Below, piece after piece: positions 23,873 through 32,761 of a DNA stretch of 64,000 nucleotides. Positions within the stretch are counted from its first letter, which is position 1. Every line of letters begins with the position of its first letter. This stretch comes from Flavobacterium sp. xlx-214 (lineage in GTDB: Bacteria; Bacteroidota; Bacteroidia; Flavobacteriales; Flavobacteriaceae). The stretch lies in NCBI RefSeq assembly GCF_013874595.1, contig NZ_CP059431.1:1426001-1490000 (forward strand), in the 5' to 3' direction. Position numbers and translations under genes: made by a program. The notes under the pieces are model-generated. The model made no database searches, had not been told where the DNA came from, and was given only the letters and a program-made list of their open reading frames with translations.

Positions 23873-24736
23873 TTATTTAAGCAAAGCGTTTGTTCTGCGT
23901 ATGGCTTCGATATCTTTATAATCTAACCATTCTTGCCCTTTGCGTTTACGCATGAAGTTATCGTAATAACGGTTGAAAACTACATTGGTTAAGCCTTTTA
24001 TTAGGTTTTTTGGTCGGCCGGCTAATGAGCGTAAGCTTAATGAAAAACCAGGTGTTAAGTATTTCATATAATGCCACCAACCTTCGGGCATGTACAGCAT
24101 TTCGCCGTGTTGTAAATTGGTAATGTACGGGTTTATGTTTTTAAGCGCAGGGAAACGTTCAAAATCGGGATTGTCAAAATCAATATCTTCATGGCAAATC
24201 CAAGAGTAGGGTAGGCGGTACATGTATTTGGTTTCTTTAGGATCTACCAAAACACATTGCTTTTTTCCATCAAAATGAAAGTGAAAGATGTTAGGGAAAT
24301 CAATATCATAATGCATGAAAACCTTAGCATCTTCGCCACCAAAAAACACCAACGGCAAGCTTTTAAGCAAGCGAATACCCATATCGGGCCAACGAAAATC
24401 ATCTTTCATTGATGGGGCATCTTTCATTAAATTGTACAAGAAAATACGTAAATCGGTAGGGCCTTTTTTCATAATATCAATGTACTCTGCCATGGTCATG
24501 GTAAAATCGGGCTCGTTTACCTTTTTGGTGTAATCGGTTTTTCTACTATCGTAAAGAGGTACCATTTTATCGCCAGCAATTTCACGGATAAACTCTAAAT
24601 TCCACTTGGTAAAGGCAGGCCAATCTTCAATTTGATTGGTAATAACCACAGGTTTTTGTTTTTTGTAATAGTTTTCTATGAACTCTTTTTTGGTAAGCTT
24701 TGTTACACGTTCTATTTCTGTATATTTAAAACTCAT
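23873..24736 (-). CDS. Cupin-like JmjC-domain 2-oxoglutarate/Fe(II) oxygenase
   Basis: 287 residues. Double-stranded beta-helix with the metal triad His142-x-Asp144 (MHYDIDFPN) and His222 (EGWWHYMKY), as in Cupin_8/JmjC hydroxylases. The N-terminal FIENYYKKQKPVVITNQIEDWPA is the usual entrance of the family. Bacterial members hydroxylate ribosomal proteins or other proteins; the target here is unknown. Single gene with no signal peptide, cytoplasmic. Confidence 0.85.
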   Translation of the reverse strand: MSFKYTEIERVTKLTKKEFIENYYKKQKPVVITNQIEDWPAFTKWNLEFIREIAGDKMVPLYDSRKTDYTKKVNEPDFTMTMAEYIDIMKKGPTDLRIFLYNLMKDAPSMKDDFRWPDMGIRLLKSLPLVFFGGEDAKVFMHYDIDFPNIFHFHFDGKKQCVLVDPKETKYMYRLPYSWICHEDIDFDNPDFERFPALKNINPYITNLQHGEMLYMPEGWWHYMKYLTPGFSLSLRSLAGRPKNLIKGLTNVVFNRYYDNFMRKRKGQEWLDYKDIEAIRRTNALLK

Positions 24737-24810
24737 GAGGTGCTATTCTTTAAAAGAAATTGAAGTTTAAAGGTACGGAAATATTTAAAAGGATGTGTTT
24801 TTTGAATGCT

Positions 24811-24846
24811 AAAAAAAAATCCCTTAACTTAAGAAAGGAAAGGGAT
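24811..24846 (-). terminator. Terminator after the ICL/PEP-mutase family gene
   Basis: Stem ATCCCTT with AAGGGAT around a 14-base loop, followed on the minus strand by T9 (24811-24819). Confidence 0.65.
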
Positions 24847-24859
24847 GTGAATGTTTTTT

Positions 24860-25618
24860 CTACGTTAAGCTTTTGTTTTTATTTAAATGATCAAACGCAC
24901 TGTTGGTAGCATTGGTAATTATGGCATGAATACCGTTGCCCGAACTTACCCTGTGAACGCCTAAAGCGGCAAACTCTTGGTAGGTTTTTAAGCCTTGTTT
25001 CATAAATACGTTTAAAGGCAGTTTGGTGGTTTCAAAAACGGCTTCTATATCTTTATCTTCATTAATTAATGGTATAAAGAAACCATCGGCACCTGCTGCT
25101 TCATAAATTTTGATGCGTTTTAAGGTTTCTTCTAACGCATTAGGATGTTTGGTAGTATATGTATCTATTCTTGCGTTTATGTAAACATCTTTTCCTACTG
25201 CGTTTAAGGTTTGTTTAATGGCTTTTATTTTATCAGCTAAAATATACGCATCGCCTAATCTACGTGTTTTACCTTGCGTTAAACCATCTTCTAAATTAAT
25301 ACCTACAACGCCAATGTTTACTAACTGTTCTACGTTTTTTGCTACTTGATTGGGATCATCGCTATAACCTGCTTCCATATCACAAGAAACCAATAAAGAA
25401 GATGCTTTAGCTATTTTTTTAATGATGAAAAACATTTCATCAAACGGAATTACTTCTCCATCTTCATATCCTAACATATTGGCAATAGCATGACTTGATG
25501 TGCCCATAACTTGTAAACCTGCTTTTTCTGCTACTTTGGCACTTATGGCATCCCACGTATTAGCAATCATTAAGGGTTGCTCTTGATGATGCAATTGTTT
25601 TAATTGTGCTACACTCAT
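24860..25618 (-). CDS. Isocitrate lyase/phosphoenolpyruvate mutase family protein
   Basis: 252-residue TIM-barrel. Seen: MIANTWDAISAKVAEKAGLQVMGTSS at the N-terminus, the Mg-binding CDMEAGYSDDP and GINLEDG, all standard for the superfamily. It lacks the KKCGH catalytic loop of true isocitrate lyase, so it is probably a C-C or P-C bond lyase such as an oxaloacetate or methylisocitrate-like hydrolase; the substrate cannot be assigned. Single gene with its own terminator. Confidence 0.85.
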   Translation of the reverse strand: MSVAQLKQLHHQEQPLMIANTWDAISAKVAEKAGLQVMGTSSHAIANMLGYEDGEVIPFDEMFFIIKKIAKASSLLVSCDMEAGYSDDPNQVAKNVEQLVNIGVVGINLEDGLTQGKTRRLGDAYILADKIKAIKQTLNAVGKDVYINARIDTYTTKHPNALEETLKRIKIYEAAGADGFFIPLINEDKDIEAVFETTKLPLNVFMKQGLKTYQEFAALGVHRVSSGNGIHAIITNATNSAFDHLNKNKSLT

Positions 25619-25667
25619 AATACTTTTGTTTTCTAATTCACTTAAATATACTGCTTTTTAGAAAAAT

Positions 25668-25700
25668 AAAAAATCGCTTAGTATAACTAAACGATTTTTT
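25668..25700 (-). terminator. Terminator after the siderophore receptor gene
   Basis: Stem AATCGCTTAG against CTAAACGATT with one mismatch, bounded by A6 and T6; on the minus strand it directly follows the receptor gene. Confidence 0.75.
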
Positions 25701-25722
25701 AACAATATAACGAATGCTGTTT

Positions 25723-28116
25723 TTAGAATTTATATTTTAAATTAGCTGTGTATTGACGAGGAGCTAATGGGTTTACACTGTAATTTTCGTGTACATCGTA
25801 GTTTAACTCATCGGTAATATTAGATACTTTTGCTAAGATTGAGAAGTTTCTCCATTCATATCCTACAGAGAAATCAATCAATGTGTAAGCAGATAAAGGC
25901 ACTTCACGGTCGTTAATTCCGTTTGGTTTTTCTGCATCAACGGTGTTGTTCCATCCACCCACACGTTTACCAACATAGTTACCAATAGCACCAAATGATA
26001 ATCCTTTTAAAGTACCATCTTGTAAGGTGTAGAAGAAACTTAAGTTAGCTGTGTTAGCTGGCGTACGTACCAAACGATCACCTTCGATAAAACTACCTTT
26101 TAAACCAGATGTTTTGGTGTAACGCATATCGTTGTAGCTGTAACCAGCCATAATTCTTAATCCGTTTACTGGACGAGCTGTAACATCAAACTCAATACCT
26201 TTACTCTCAGTAGCACCGCTTAAAACTTTAATGGTAGAATCGGTATTTGGAGTTCCATCCGCTTTAAACTCTGCCATTTGAGCTAAGTTGTTGTTTTTAA
26301 TTTGATAGTATGTAACGTTTGTACTTAACTTACCGTTTAAGAAATCGTTTTTAATACCAATTTCGTATTGATCGATGATTGATGGTTCAATAGCTTTTAA
26401 ATCAACCGTTGTACCTGTGTTAGGAGAGAACGAGTTAGAGTAACTTGCAAAAACCGCCATATCTTTAATAGGCTGATAAACCAAACCAATTTTAGGCGTA
26501 AAAGCTTGATCTACACGTTTAGCGTCTTCTTTAATTTCAACCGGTGTTTTAGTTAAATCTTTGGTAGTAACTTGTGCTTCTTGCCAAGACCAACGTAAAC
26601 CTGCTAATACTTTGAATTTATCTGTTAACGAAACTAAATCTTGAAAGTAAGCTCCGAAGCGAGTAGTTTCTGTTGATGCAATTTTAGTATTGATTGCATC
26701 TGGAATTGCACCACCTTGATCAAAATTACCAAAGTCGAAAATGTTTCCGCTTCCGTATGTTTTAGGCTCGAACACAAATGTGTATGCGTCGCTGTAAGAT
26801 TTATCAAAATCAACACCTGTAAATAACTGATGTTTTACTTTACCTGTATAGAACGTACCTTGAATGTTGATTTGTTCTGCTAATAATTGCTCATTGTTAT
26901 GGTTTTGACCTAGTGGTCTTGCCCATGTTCCATCAGCACTTGGTTGAATACGTTCCGTTCCTTTTGATTTACGATCGTAATTTTGGAACGATGTATTAAC
27001 GTTTAATTTCCAGTTTTCGTTGATTTGATGTTTGATTAAAGCACTAACACCCGCTTGGCGTGTTTGTCCGTTAGACCATGTAGCACCTAAATAGGTATTG
27101 CGTGGTAAATCAACAATTTCTTTACCAATAATAGCAGTACCAAAGTCTGGTGTCCAGTTATCATGTAAATAATCTGCTTGTAAAACAATATCTGTTTTTT
27201 CAGACACTTTAAATAAAAACGATGGGTTTATGTAGTAACGTTCTCTTTTAACTACATCTCTAAAGCTTTCAGAGTTTTGGTACGATCCAATAAAACGGTA
27301 CGCAATGTTGTTGTTTATAGGTCCGTAAATATCAACTGTAGGTTTGTAGAAAGCGTAGCTTCCCATTTGCATGCTAATTTCGCCACCTTGTTCAAATTTA
27401 GGTTTTTTAGTAACCATATTTAAAATACCACCTGGCGCAACGTTACCAAATAATAAGGCTGCACTACCTTTTAAAACTTCTACTTTTTCTAAAGAAGCTA
27501 CTTCAGGAATAGAACCATTGTTGAAACGGAAACCGTTTTTAAACATATTGTTTGATGACATATCGTATCCACGAGAACCAAACGATTCTGTTGCAGCACC
27601 ACGTGCCGAACCAACATATACACCGTTTACGTTTTTCACAACATCACTTAATTTTTGTGCTTGTTGTTGTTCAATGGTTTTACTATCAATAACTTGGATA
27701 CTTTGCGGTAAATCAATTGCCTTGATATCTAAGCCCGATAAAACCGTTTCTTTTTTCTTGTTAGGTGTATCTTGAACTCTAATAACAATTTCGCTTAAAG
27801 TACTAGCTTCCTCTTCCATTTTGAAAGCAACAAAAGTGGTTTTGTTTGCTAAAACTTCAATTGATTTTGATTGTTTTTTAATACCATCAGCCTCTAAAGT
27901 GATGGTATGTTGACCAACAGGAAATTCTGCAAAAGTAAACTCGCCATTCTCATTGGTTTGTGTAGTGTTGGTGTTTTTACCTACTTTAATGGTAATGCCA
28001 GAAATAGGGTAATCATCGTTTGATGTAATTTTTCCTTTTACAACACCTGTTTCTTGCGCTTGCATGCAGAAGGTTGTGAAAAGAAATAGCAACATAAATT
28101 TGATTTGCGAACTCAT
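25723..28116 (-). CDS. TonB-dependent siderophore receptor
   Basis: 797 residues. Order: signal peptide (ending CMQAQ), carboxypeptidase-D regulatory-like domain (about 22-110, VKGKITSNDDYPISGITIKV), plug domain (DLPQSIQVIDSKTIEQQQ; GGILNMVTKKPK) and barrel ending YTANLKYKF. The plug motifs are those of FhuA/FoxA-type siderophore receptors. No PepSY reductase or ABC permease lies nearby, so the ligand is unknown. A palindrome overlaps the -33 of its promoter, which fits iron-dependent repression. Confidence 0.93.
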   Translation of the reverse strand: MSSQIKFMLLFLFTTFCMQAQETGVVKGKITSNDDYPISGITIKVGKNTNTTQTNENGEFTFAEFPVGQHTITLEADGIKKQSKSIEVLANKTTFVAFKMEEEASTLSEIVIRVQDTPNKKKETVLSGLDIKAIDLPQSIQVIDSKTIEQQQAQKLSDVVKNVNGVYVGSARGAATESFGSRGYDMSSNNMFKNGFRFNNGSIPEVASLEKVEVLKGSAALLFGNVAPGGILNMVTKKPKFEQGGEISMQMGSYAFYKPTVDIYGPINNNIAYRFIGSYQNSESFRDVVKRERYYINPSFLFKVSEKTDIVLQADYLHDNWTPDFGTAIIGKEIVDLPRNTYLGATWSNGQTRQAGVSALIKHQINENWKLNVNTSFQNYDRKSKGTERIQPSADGTWARPLGQNHNNEQLLAEQINIQGTFYTGKVKHQLFTGVDFDKSYSDAYTFVFEPKTYGSGNIFDFGNFDQGGAIPDAINTKIASTETTRFGAYFQDLVSLTDKFKVLAGLRWSWQEAQVTTKDLTKTPVEIKEDAKRVDQAFTPKIGLVYQPIKDMAVFASYSNSFSPNTGTTVDLKAIEPSIIDQYEIGIKNDFLNGKLSTNVTYYQIKNNNLAQMAEFKADGTPNTDSTIKVLSGATESKGIEFDVTARPVNGLRIMAGYSYNDMRYTKTSGLKGSFIEGDRLVRTPANTANLSFFYTLQDGTLKGLSFGAIGNYVGKRVGGWNNTVDAEKPNGINDREVPLSAYTLIDFSVGYEWRNFSILAKVSNITDELNYDVHENYSVNPLAPRQYTANLKYKF

Positions 28117-28154
28117 ATAATATTTCTTATTAAGATTTATTTAAAATAACTGCG

Positions 28155-28185
28155 CAAATGTATATGTTAAAATTTGTTTAACAAA
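28155..28185 (-). promoter_or_regulatory. Siderophore receptor promoter with overlapping palindrome
   Basis: On the minus strand, TTTG at 28185-28182, 19 bases, then TACATTTG at 28162-28155. The palindrome TTTGTTTAACAAA (28173-28185) includes the -33, so a bound repressor would block RNA polymerase. Fur or another iron regulator is a guess. Confidence 0.55.
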
Positions 28186-28245
28186 ATTTATTTAGATTTA
28201 TTATTAATTATTTTTATAATGATTTTTGTGTTGATAATCAGTTGA

Positions 28246-28869
28246 TTACTTATTTATATAAAGACGTAGTTTGATTTTTTTATCTAAACTCATCCCTCCA
28301 GGATTACAACCAAGCTTGCCTTCGGGAATTTCAATACCTTGTTTTTTAAAATGAGTTACCCAAACAGGAAAAAAAGTATTGGCATTTGGTTCTTTGTAGG
28401 TCATGGGAAATAACTTAAAAAAGGGTTGGTTATTATTGGCGAATTTAAAAGCATCGTAAATTAATTCGGAGCAATAATATTTGCCATTATCGTATAAAAA
28501 ATCACTGTCATAAGGGACACCTAATTGTTCTTCACAAAATTGAATAGCTTTTTCAGAAAAATAACGATATTTTTTCTTTAAACTACCTACATATACCGGT
28601 TTTTGCGTATAACTTAAAAAGGTATCAAGAGGTGTTTTTACAACTTCTTTACCAATAGCTTCGTATACATAATATTCGTTTTTTGCTGTAGCAACAACCA
28701 AGCCCATATGGTTAAAATCGTTGCCTTTATAGCCTTGCGTAACAGCGTTTATGGCATCACACATTTCGCCACAATCAATATTGATGAACAATAAATCGCC
28801 ACTTTTTAAAGTGTTTTTTTGAGCGAAAGTGGTTATAGAAAATAGTAAAAAGAATAGGATGTTTTTCAT
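28246..28869 (-). CDS. YiiX/YebB-like cysteine hydrolase (permuted NlpC/P60-like)
   Basis: 207 residues, signal peptide ending TFAQ. Permuted papain-like layout: early His54 in FNHMGLVV and late Cys133 in YYCSELIYDAF, with LKSGDLLFI at the start of the domain. Family members hydrolyse amide or thioester bonds in lipids, peptidoglycan or proteins; the substrate here is unknown. It is exported, so it acts in the periplasm. It is 6 bases after the barrel gene and probably cotranscribed. Confidence 0.85.
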   Translation of the reverse strand: MKNILFFLLFSITTFAQKNTLKSGDLLFINIDCGEMCDAINAVTQGYKGNDFNHMGLVVATAKNEYYVYEAIGKEVVKTPLDTFLSYTQKPVYVGSLKKKYRYFSEKAIQFCEEQLGVPYDSDFLYDNGKYYCSELIYDAFKFANNNQPFFKLFPMTYKEPNANTFFPVWVTHFKKQGIEIPEGKLGCNPGGMSLDKKIKLRLYINK

Positions 28870-28875
28870 AATGAT

Positions 28876-29433
28876 TTACTTTTCAGATTTAAATAAAGTG
28901 CCTCCAAAACCAATACCTGCTGTTCTGTAAACTTCATTTTTTAAACGAAAACCGTGATCATTCACAAATAGAAATAGTCGAGAACCACCGCCAAATTCTA
29001 CTCCAAAGTGATAATGTGAGAACATACCATTTAAGTCACCTTTACCAATTGCCGTATTCCATCCTAAAGCAAATTTACCATAAATGCGTGTTTCTTCGCC
29101 CACTTTTGGAGCTAAAGTAACAGCTCCAGCAATAGGAAGGGTGTAAATACCGTCGTAAAAATTAGCATAAATACCTGTTAAAATACCTAAACGCATCCAT
29201 TCTTTGTAAGCCATTCCGTATTCATAATGACCTGCTAAACCTGCAATTACAAACTTTGATGGCTTTTCCATTTGTCCTGTATTACCATCAAAATAGCTGT
29301 CTTTGTTTGAATTTGGATTAAAAAGCAACATATAATCCAACGCTTGGTAAGTGCTAAAGGGTTTGGTTTCTGTTTCTTGCGTAAATGCAGAAATATTTAA
29401 TAGAGTAAGGATTAAAAGGATGCTATTTTTCAT
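28876..29433 (-). CDS. Hypothetical outer membrane barrel-like protein
   Basis: 185 residues with a signal peptide (to about AFTQ) and a beta-rich body with Gly and aromatic residues in alternation (FVIAGLAGHYEYGMAY, YHFGVEFGGGSRLFLFV, TAGIGFGGTLF). It does not end in the usual Phe strand, since KSEK follows it. I do not recognise the family. It starts 15 bases after the truB stop and is followed by the YiiX-like gene, so it may continue the ftsX-truB transcript. Confidence 0.65.
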   Translation of the reverse strand: MKNSILLILTLLNISAFTQETETKPFSTYQALDYMLLFNPNSNKDSYFDGNTGQMEKPSKFVIAGLAGHYEYGMAYKEWMRLGILTGIYANFYDGIYTLPIAGAVTLAPKVGEETRIYGKFALGWNTAIGKGDLNGMFSHYHFGVEFGGGSRLFLFVNDHGFRLKNEVYRTAGIGFGGTLFKSEK

Positions 29434-29448
29434 AAGTAAAAAAAGAAG

Positions 29449-30168
29449 CTATTCAGCTTCTTTAAAATTTGGGTTGTATATTTTTTCAAAATCAAGAGGT
29501 TCTATTCCGTTGGTAACAGAAAAATCTCCAATTTTGGTTCTTCTTAACGCAGTTAAATGTCCGCCAGATTGCAAGGCTTTACCAAAATCAAAAGCTAATG
29601 AACGAATATAGGTTCCTTTACTGCAAACCACTCTAAAATCAATTTCGGGTAAACTAATTCGAGTAATTTCAAATTCGGTAATTTCTATTTTACGCGATGC
29701 AATTTCAACTTCTTCACCTGCACGTGCATGTTCGTACAAACGTTTTCCATCTTTCTTTAAAGCAGAAAAAATAGGAGGGAACTGATCTATTTCTCCAATA
29801 AATTGCTTTGTTGTTTCTTCAATTAAATCCTTGGTAATATGATCAATAGGAAACGTTTGGTTGATTTCGGTTTCTAAATCGTACGATGGTGTAGTAGCTC
29901 CCACTGTAATGGTACCTGTATATTCTTTAATTTGACCTTGTAATTCGGAGATTTTCTTAGTGAATTTTCCTGTACAAATAATCAATAATCCTGATGCTAA
30001 AGGATCTAATGTACCTGCATGACCAATTTTGAACTTTTTAGGTAAATCAAGGTTTTTAAGCAAGGCATATTTTACTTTATTTACCGCCTGAAACGAACTC
30101 CATGTTAAAGGTTTATCAATCAACAAAACTTGTCCTTCAAGAAATTGTTCTTTCGTTAATTTCTCCAT
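29449..30168 (-). CDS. truB: tRNA pseudouridine(55) synthase
   Basis: 239 residues. It isomerises U55 in the T-loop of tRNAs. Seen: LLIDKPLTWSSFQAVNKVK, catalytic Asp55 in HAGTLDPLASGLL, and GTYIRSLAFDFG near the C-terminus. It is shorter than E. coli TruB and lacks a PUA domain, as is usual in this phylum. Last member of the ftsX-DUF3098-uppP-truB operon, with a 3-base gap to uppP. Confidence 0.96.
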   Translation of the reverse strand: MEKLTKEQFLEGQVLLIDKPLTWSSFQAVNKVKYALLKNLDLPKKFKIGHAGTLDPLASGLLIICTGKFTKKISELQGQIKEYTGTITVGATTPSYDLETEINQTFPIDHITKDLIEETTKQFIGEIDQFPPIFSALKKDGKRLYEHARAGEEVEIASRKIEITEFEITRISLPEIDFRVVCSKGTYIRSLAFDFGKALQSGGHLTALRRTKIGDFSVTNGIEPLDFEKIYNPNFKEAE

Positions 30169-30171
30169 GAA

Positions 30172-30990
30172 TTATTTTGTTGTATAAAAGTAAATCAATA
30201 AAATAATACCAATTACAATGCGGTACCAACCCCAGAATTTAAAACCGTATTTTGTTAAAACAGCAATAAATGTTTTTACTGCAATTAACGCAGTAATAAA
30301 AGCAATTACGTTACCAATTAGGAATAAAGTAATATGATGATTGTCTTGTAAAATCATTTCGTACCCTTTCATTTCGGTAGGTGTTCCTTTTCCCCACGTT
30401 TTTACAAAAATAGAGTAAACCGTAACGGCTAACATAGTAGGAACTGCTAAAAAGAATGAAAACTCTGCCGCAGCTTTTCTGCTTAAACCTTGCGTCATTC
30501 CGCCAATAATTGATGCTGCAGAGCGCGATGTACCTGGCATCATAGCTAAACATTGCCAAAAACCAATGGTAATAGCTGTTTTAAAAGAAATATCTTTTTC
30601 GTCGTGTATTTTAGGGTTTTTAAACCATTTGTCTACAAACAATAAAACAACACCGCCAATAACTAAAACCGATGAAATAGCAATTTGATTTCCTAAAACG
30701 GCTTCAATTTTATCATCAAATAAATAGCCTAAAACCAATGCAGGAATTACCGCAAAAGCCAATTTAAAATAGAAGTTAAGGTTTTTAAAATCGAAGAATT
30801 TTTTCCAGTATAAAACTACGATGGATAAAATGGCTCCGAATTGTATCGAAACTTGAAACATCTTTAAAAACTCAGACTCTTCCATTCCTAGAAGAGCCGC
30901 AGTAAAGCCCATGTGAGCTGTAGATGATATGGGTAAATATTCGGTTAATCCTTCAACAATTGCAATGATGATGGCTTGTAATAAATCCAT
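30172..30990 (-). CDS. uppP: Undecaprenyl-diphosphate phosphatase
   Basis: 272-residue polytopic membrane enzyme (BacA) that recycles the C55 carrier for peptidoglycan. Seen: the first conserved motif VEGLTEYLPISSTAHM with catalytic Glu and Ser, and the second PGTSRSAASIIGGM with the phosphate-binding Arg. About eight transmembrane helices. Lies between DUF3098 and truB in a conserved operon. Confidence 0.96.
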   Translation of the reverse strand: MDLLQAIIIAIVEGLTEYLPISSTAHMGFTAALLGMEESEFLKMFQVSIQFGAILSIVVLYWKKFFDFKNLNFYFKLAFAVIPALVLGYLFDDKIEAVLGNQIAISSVLVIGGVVLLFVDKWFKNPKIHDEKDISFKTAITIGFWQCLAMMPGTSRSAASIIGGMTQGLSRKAAAEFSFFLAVPTMLAVTVYSIFVKTWGKGTPTEMKGYEMILQDNHHITLFLIGNVIAFITALIAVKTFIAVLTKYGFKFWGWYRIVIGIILLIYFYTTK

Positions 30991-31001
30991 TTAAAAGGGT
31001 G

Positions 31002-31244
31002 TTATGATTGTTTTTTAGGCGATTTGAAGATAGAATAGATGCAAATTCCAAATCCTATAAAAATAACAGTTGGCGCTAAGCGAATTCTACGAAAACTAAA
31101 AACATCTTCGTTAAAAACGTTAGGATCGGTGCTGTTTCCGCCCGACATTAATAAAAATCCTAAAGCAATAACAATTACGCCAGCTAAAAGTATAATGTAG
31201 TTTTGTTTTTCGAACAAAAAAGTATTTTCAGGTTTATTTTCCAT
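31002..31244 (-). CDS. DUF3098 small membrane protein
   Basis: 80 residues with two transmembrane helices (IILLAGVIVIALGFLLM; PTVIFIGFGICIYSIF) joined by a polar loop with FNEDVFSFRRIRLAP. This is the DUF3098 pattern. Its constant place between ftsX and uppP in flavobacteria suggests a link with cell division or wall synthesis, but no function is known. Gaps of 2 and 11 bases put it firmly in the operon. Confidence 0.88.
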   Translation of the reverse strand: MENKPENTFLFEKQNYIILLAGVIVIALGFLLMSGGNSTDPNVFNEDVFSFRRIRLAPTVIFIGFGICIYSIFKSPKKQS

Positions 31245-31246
31245 AA

Positions 31247-32125
31247 TTACAGGTATAAATCGTCTGATTTTAAATTTAAGAAACGTTGTGTCGCAAAATA
31301 AGTACTAATATACGTAATTACAATACCTAGTAAAAACACAGCTGCGCAAACCAATGCAATAGATTGAACATCACTCATTAAACCTAATGTAGGTAATTTG
31401 TTGTCAGCATAAGCTGTTAATGCTAAAATACCAATAATAGCTAAAACAGAACCTATCATGCCCAATTTTACACTGTTCCAAATAAAAGGCTTTCTAATAA
31501 ACGATTTTGTTGCGCCAACCATTTGCATGGTTTTGATAATGAATCGTTTTGAGTAGATTGATAAACGTAATGAGCTGTTGATTAATAACATAGATATAAA
31601 GGCAAAAACGCCACTAATTACTAATACCCAAAAACTGATGGTTTTAATATTTTTGTTAACCAAATCAACCAATTGCGCATCATAAACTACTTCATCCACA
31701 ATAGGGTTTTCTTTGATGTCAATTTCAATTTTCTTGATAGAATCTTTTTCTACGTATTCGCCATTAAAATGCAAATCGTATGAATGTTGTAAAGGGTTAA
31801 AGCCTAAAAATTTCACGAAATCTTCGCCAATTGTTTTTTGATGCACGTTTGCAGCAGAATCTTTATGAACAAAAGTTAAATCTTTAAGAAATTTTTGTTT
31901 TTCTAAATCGGCTTGATAAGTTGCTAATTGTTCATCAGTTGTATTTTCCTTAATATAGATAGACATAGGGATGTTTTCTTTGAAGTTATTAGAGATTTTC
32001 TCATAATTAATTACAAACATTCCTAAAGAACCTAGTAAGAACAATACTAAAAATATACTTAAAATAACAGAAAAGTACGAGGATAGTAATCTACGCTTTT
32101 GATATTTTTCGTATGATGTGGCCAT
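31247..32125 (-). CDS. ftsX: Cell division protein FtsX
   Basis: 292 residues, permease-like partner of the FtsE ATPase, controlling septal peptidoglycan hydrolases. Seen: one N-terminal transmembrane helix, a large extracytoplasmic domain (about 60-170), then three helices with the FtsX motif MQMVGATKSFIRKPF. ftsE is not in this window. First gene of the ftsX-DUF3098-uppP-truB operon. Confidence 0.95.
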   Translation of the reverse strand: MATSYEKYQKRRLLSSYFSVILSIFLVLFLLGSLGMFVINYEKISNNFKENIPMSIYIKENTTDEQLATYQADLEKQKFLKDLTFVHKDSAANVHQKTIGEDFVKFLGFNPLQHSYDLHFNGEYVEKDSIKKIEIDIKENPIVDEVVYDAQLVDLVNKNIKTISFWVLVISGVFAFISMLLINSSLRLSIYSKRFIIKTMQMVGATKSFIRKPFIWNSVKLGMIGSVLAIIGILALTAYADNKLPTLGLMSDVQSIALVCAAVFLLGIVITYISTYFATQRFLNLKSDDLYL

Positions 32126-32226
32126 AATTTTACTTTTTTAGTGGGTAAAGATAATAAAGAATTTAAATATATGGTTAGCCAAATTGTGTTAATACACTAA
32201 AGAAAGACCAACTTTTTTATTTAAAA

Positions 32227-32252
32227 AAAATCCGATGTTAGCATCGGATTTT
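32227..32252 (-). terminator. Terminator after the 93-residue hypothetical gene
   Basis: 11-bp perfect stem (32227-32237 with 32242-32252), TTAG loop, minus-strand T-run. Confidence 0.85.
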
Positions 32253-32267
32253 ATCATAACCAAACAG

Positions 32268-32549
32268 TTATATAATTCTATAAATTCTTTTAATAGGAAT
32301 AGTTACACCCTTTTTTAAAACAATATGTTCTGGTGTTACAGCCCAAACCGTAGTATTGGTAACGTATTGTTCTTTATCGTCTTCAAAGAAAATTTCAATT
32401 TTTACGTGCTCCGTATTTCCAATTACCATAGCTCTTTCCAAATCTTGTTTGCGTTGTAAAATTTCGTGTTTATCTGTTAAAACATCTGTAACAGGAAAAA
32501 TTAAATCGGCAATAGCTTCTTTTTCTATAGGTTTAAATGTTGTTGTCAT
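32268..32549 (-). CDS. Conserved hypothetical cytoplasmic protein
   Basis: 93 residues, no signal peptide or membrane helix. The C-terminal half is a small beta fold (VKIEIFFEDDKEQYVTNTTVWAV then KKGVTIPIKRIYRII), similar in style to small Sm/SH3-like barrels. It appears to be a flavobacterial single gene. I recognise no function. Its own terminator separates it from ftsX. Confidence 0.65.
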   Translation of the reverse strand: MTTTFKPIEKEAIADLIFPVTDVLTDKHEILQRKQDLERAMVIGNTEHVKIEIFFEDDKEQYVTNTTVWAVTPEHIVLKKGVTIPIKRIYRII

Positions 32550-32725
32550 AATAAAATGTTTTTATAGTTTCACTTCAGAAAAATCTTTTTACTAAAAATA
32601 GTCAAGTTTTTTTAATAAAACTCGAAATGTAAGAATAATTTATTTGATATAAATAAATTTAGATTAACTTTTTTTGCTTTTAAAGCATCCTTTCATAAAA
32701 AACTAGTATTGTTAAGAAATTAAAG

Positions 32726-32733
32726 TAATTTTG
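32726..32733 (+). promoter_or_regulatory. -7 box of leuS
   Basis: TAATTTTG ending 28 bases before the leuS ATG at 32762; the best TTG upstream is only 14 bases away, so the -33 is uncertain. Confidence 0.45.
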
Positions 32734-32761
32734 TAACCGTTAATAAGATAGGTACATAAAA

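Noticed and set aside
20131..28116. The two TonB-dependent receptors as SusC-type glycan uptake systems
   Set aside because: No SusD partner is present, and the plug motifs fit copper (first) and siderophore (second) receptors.
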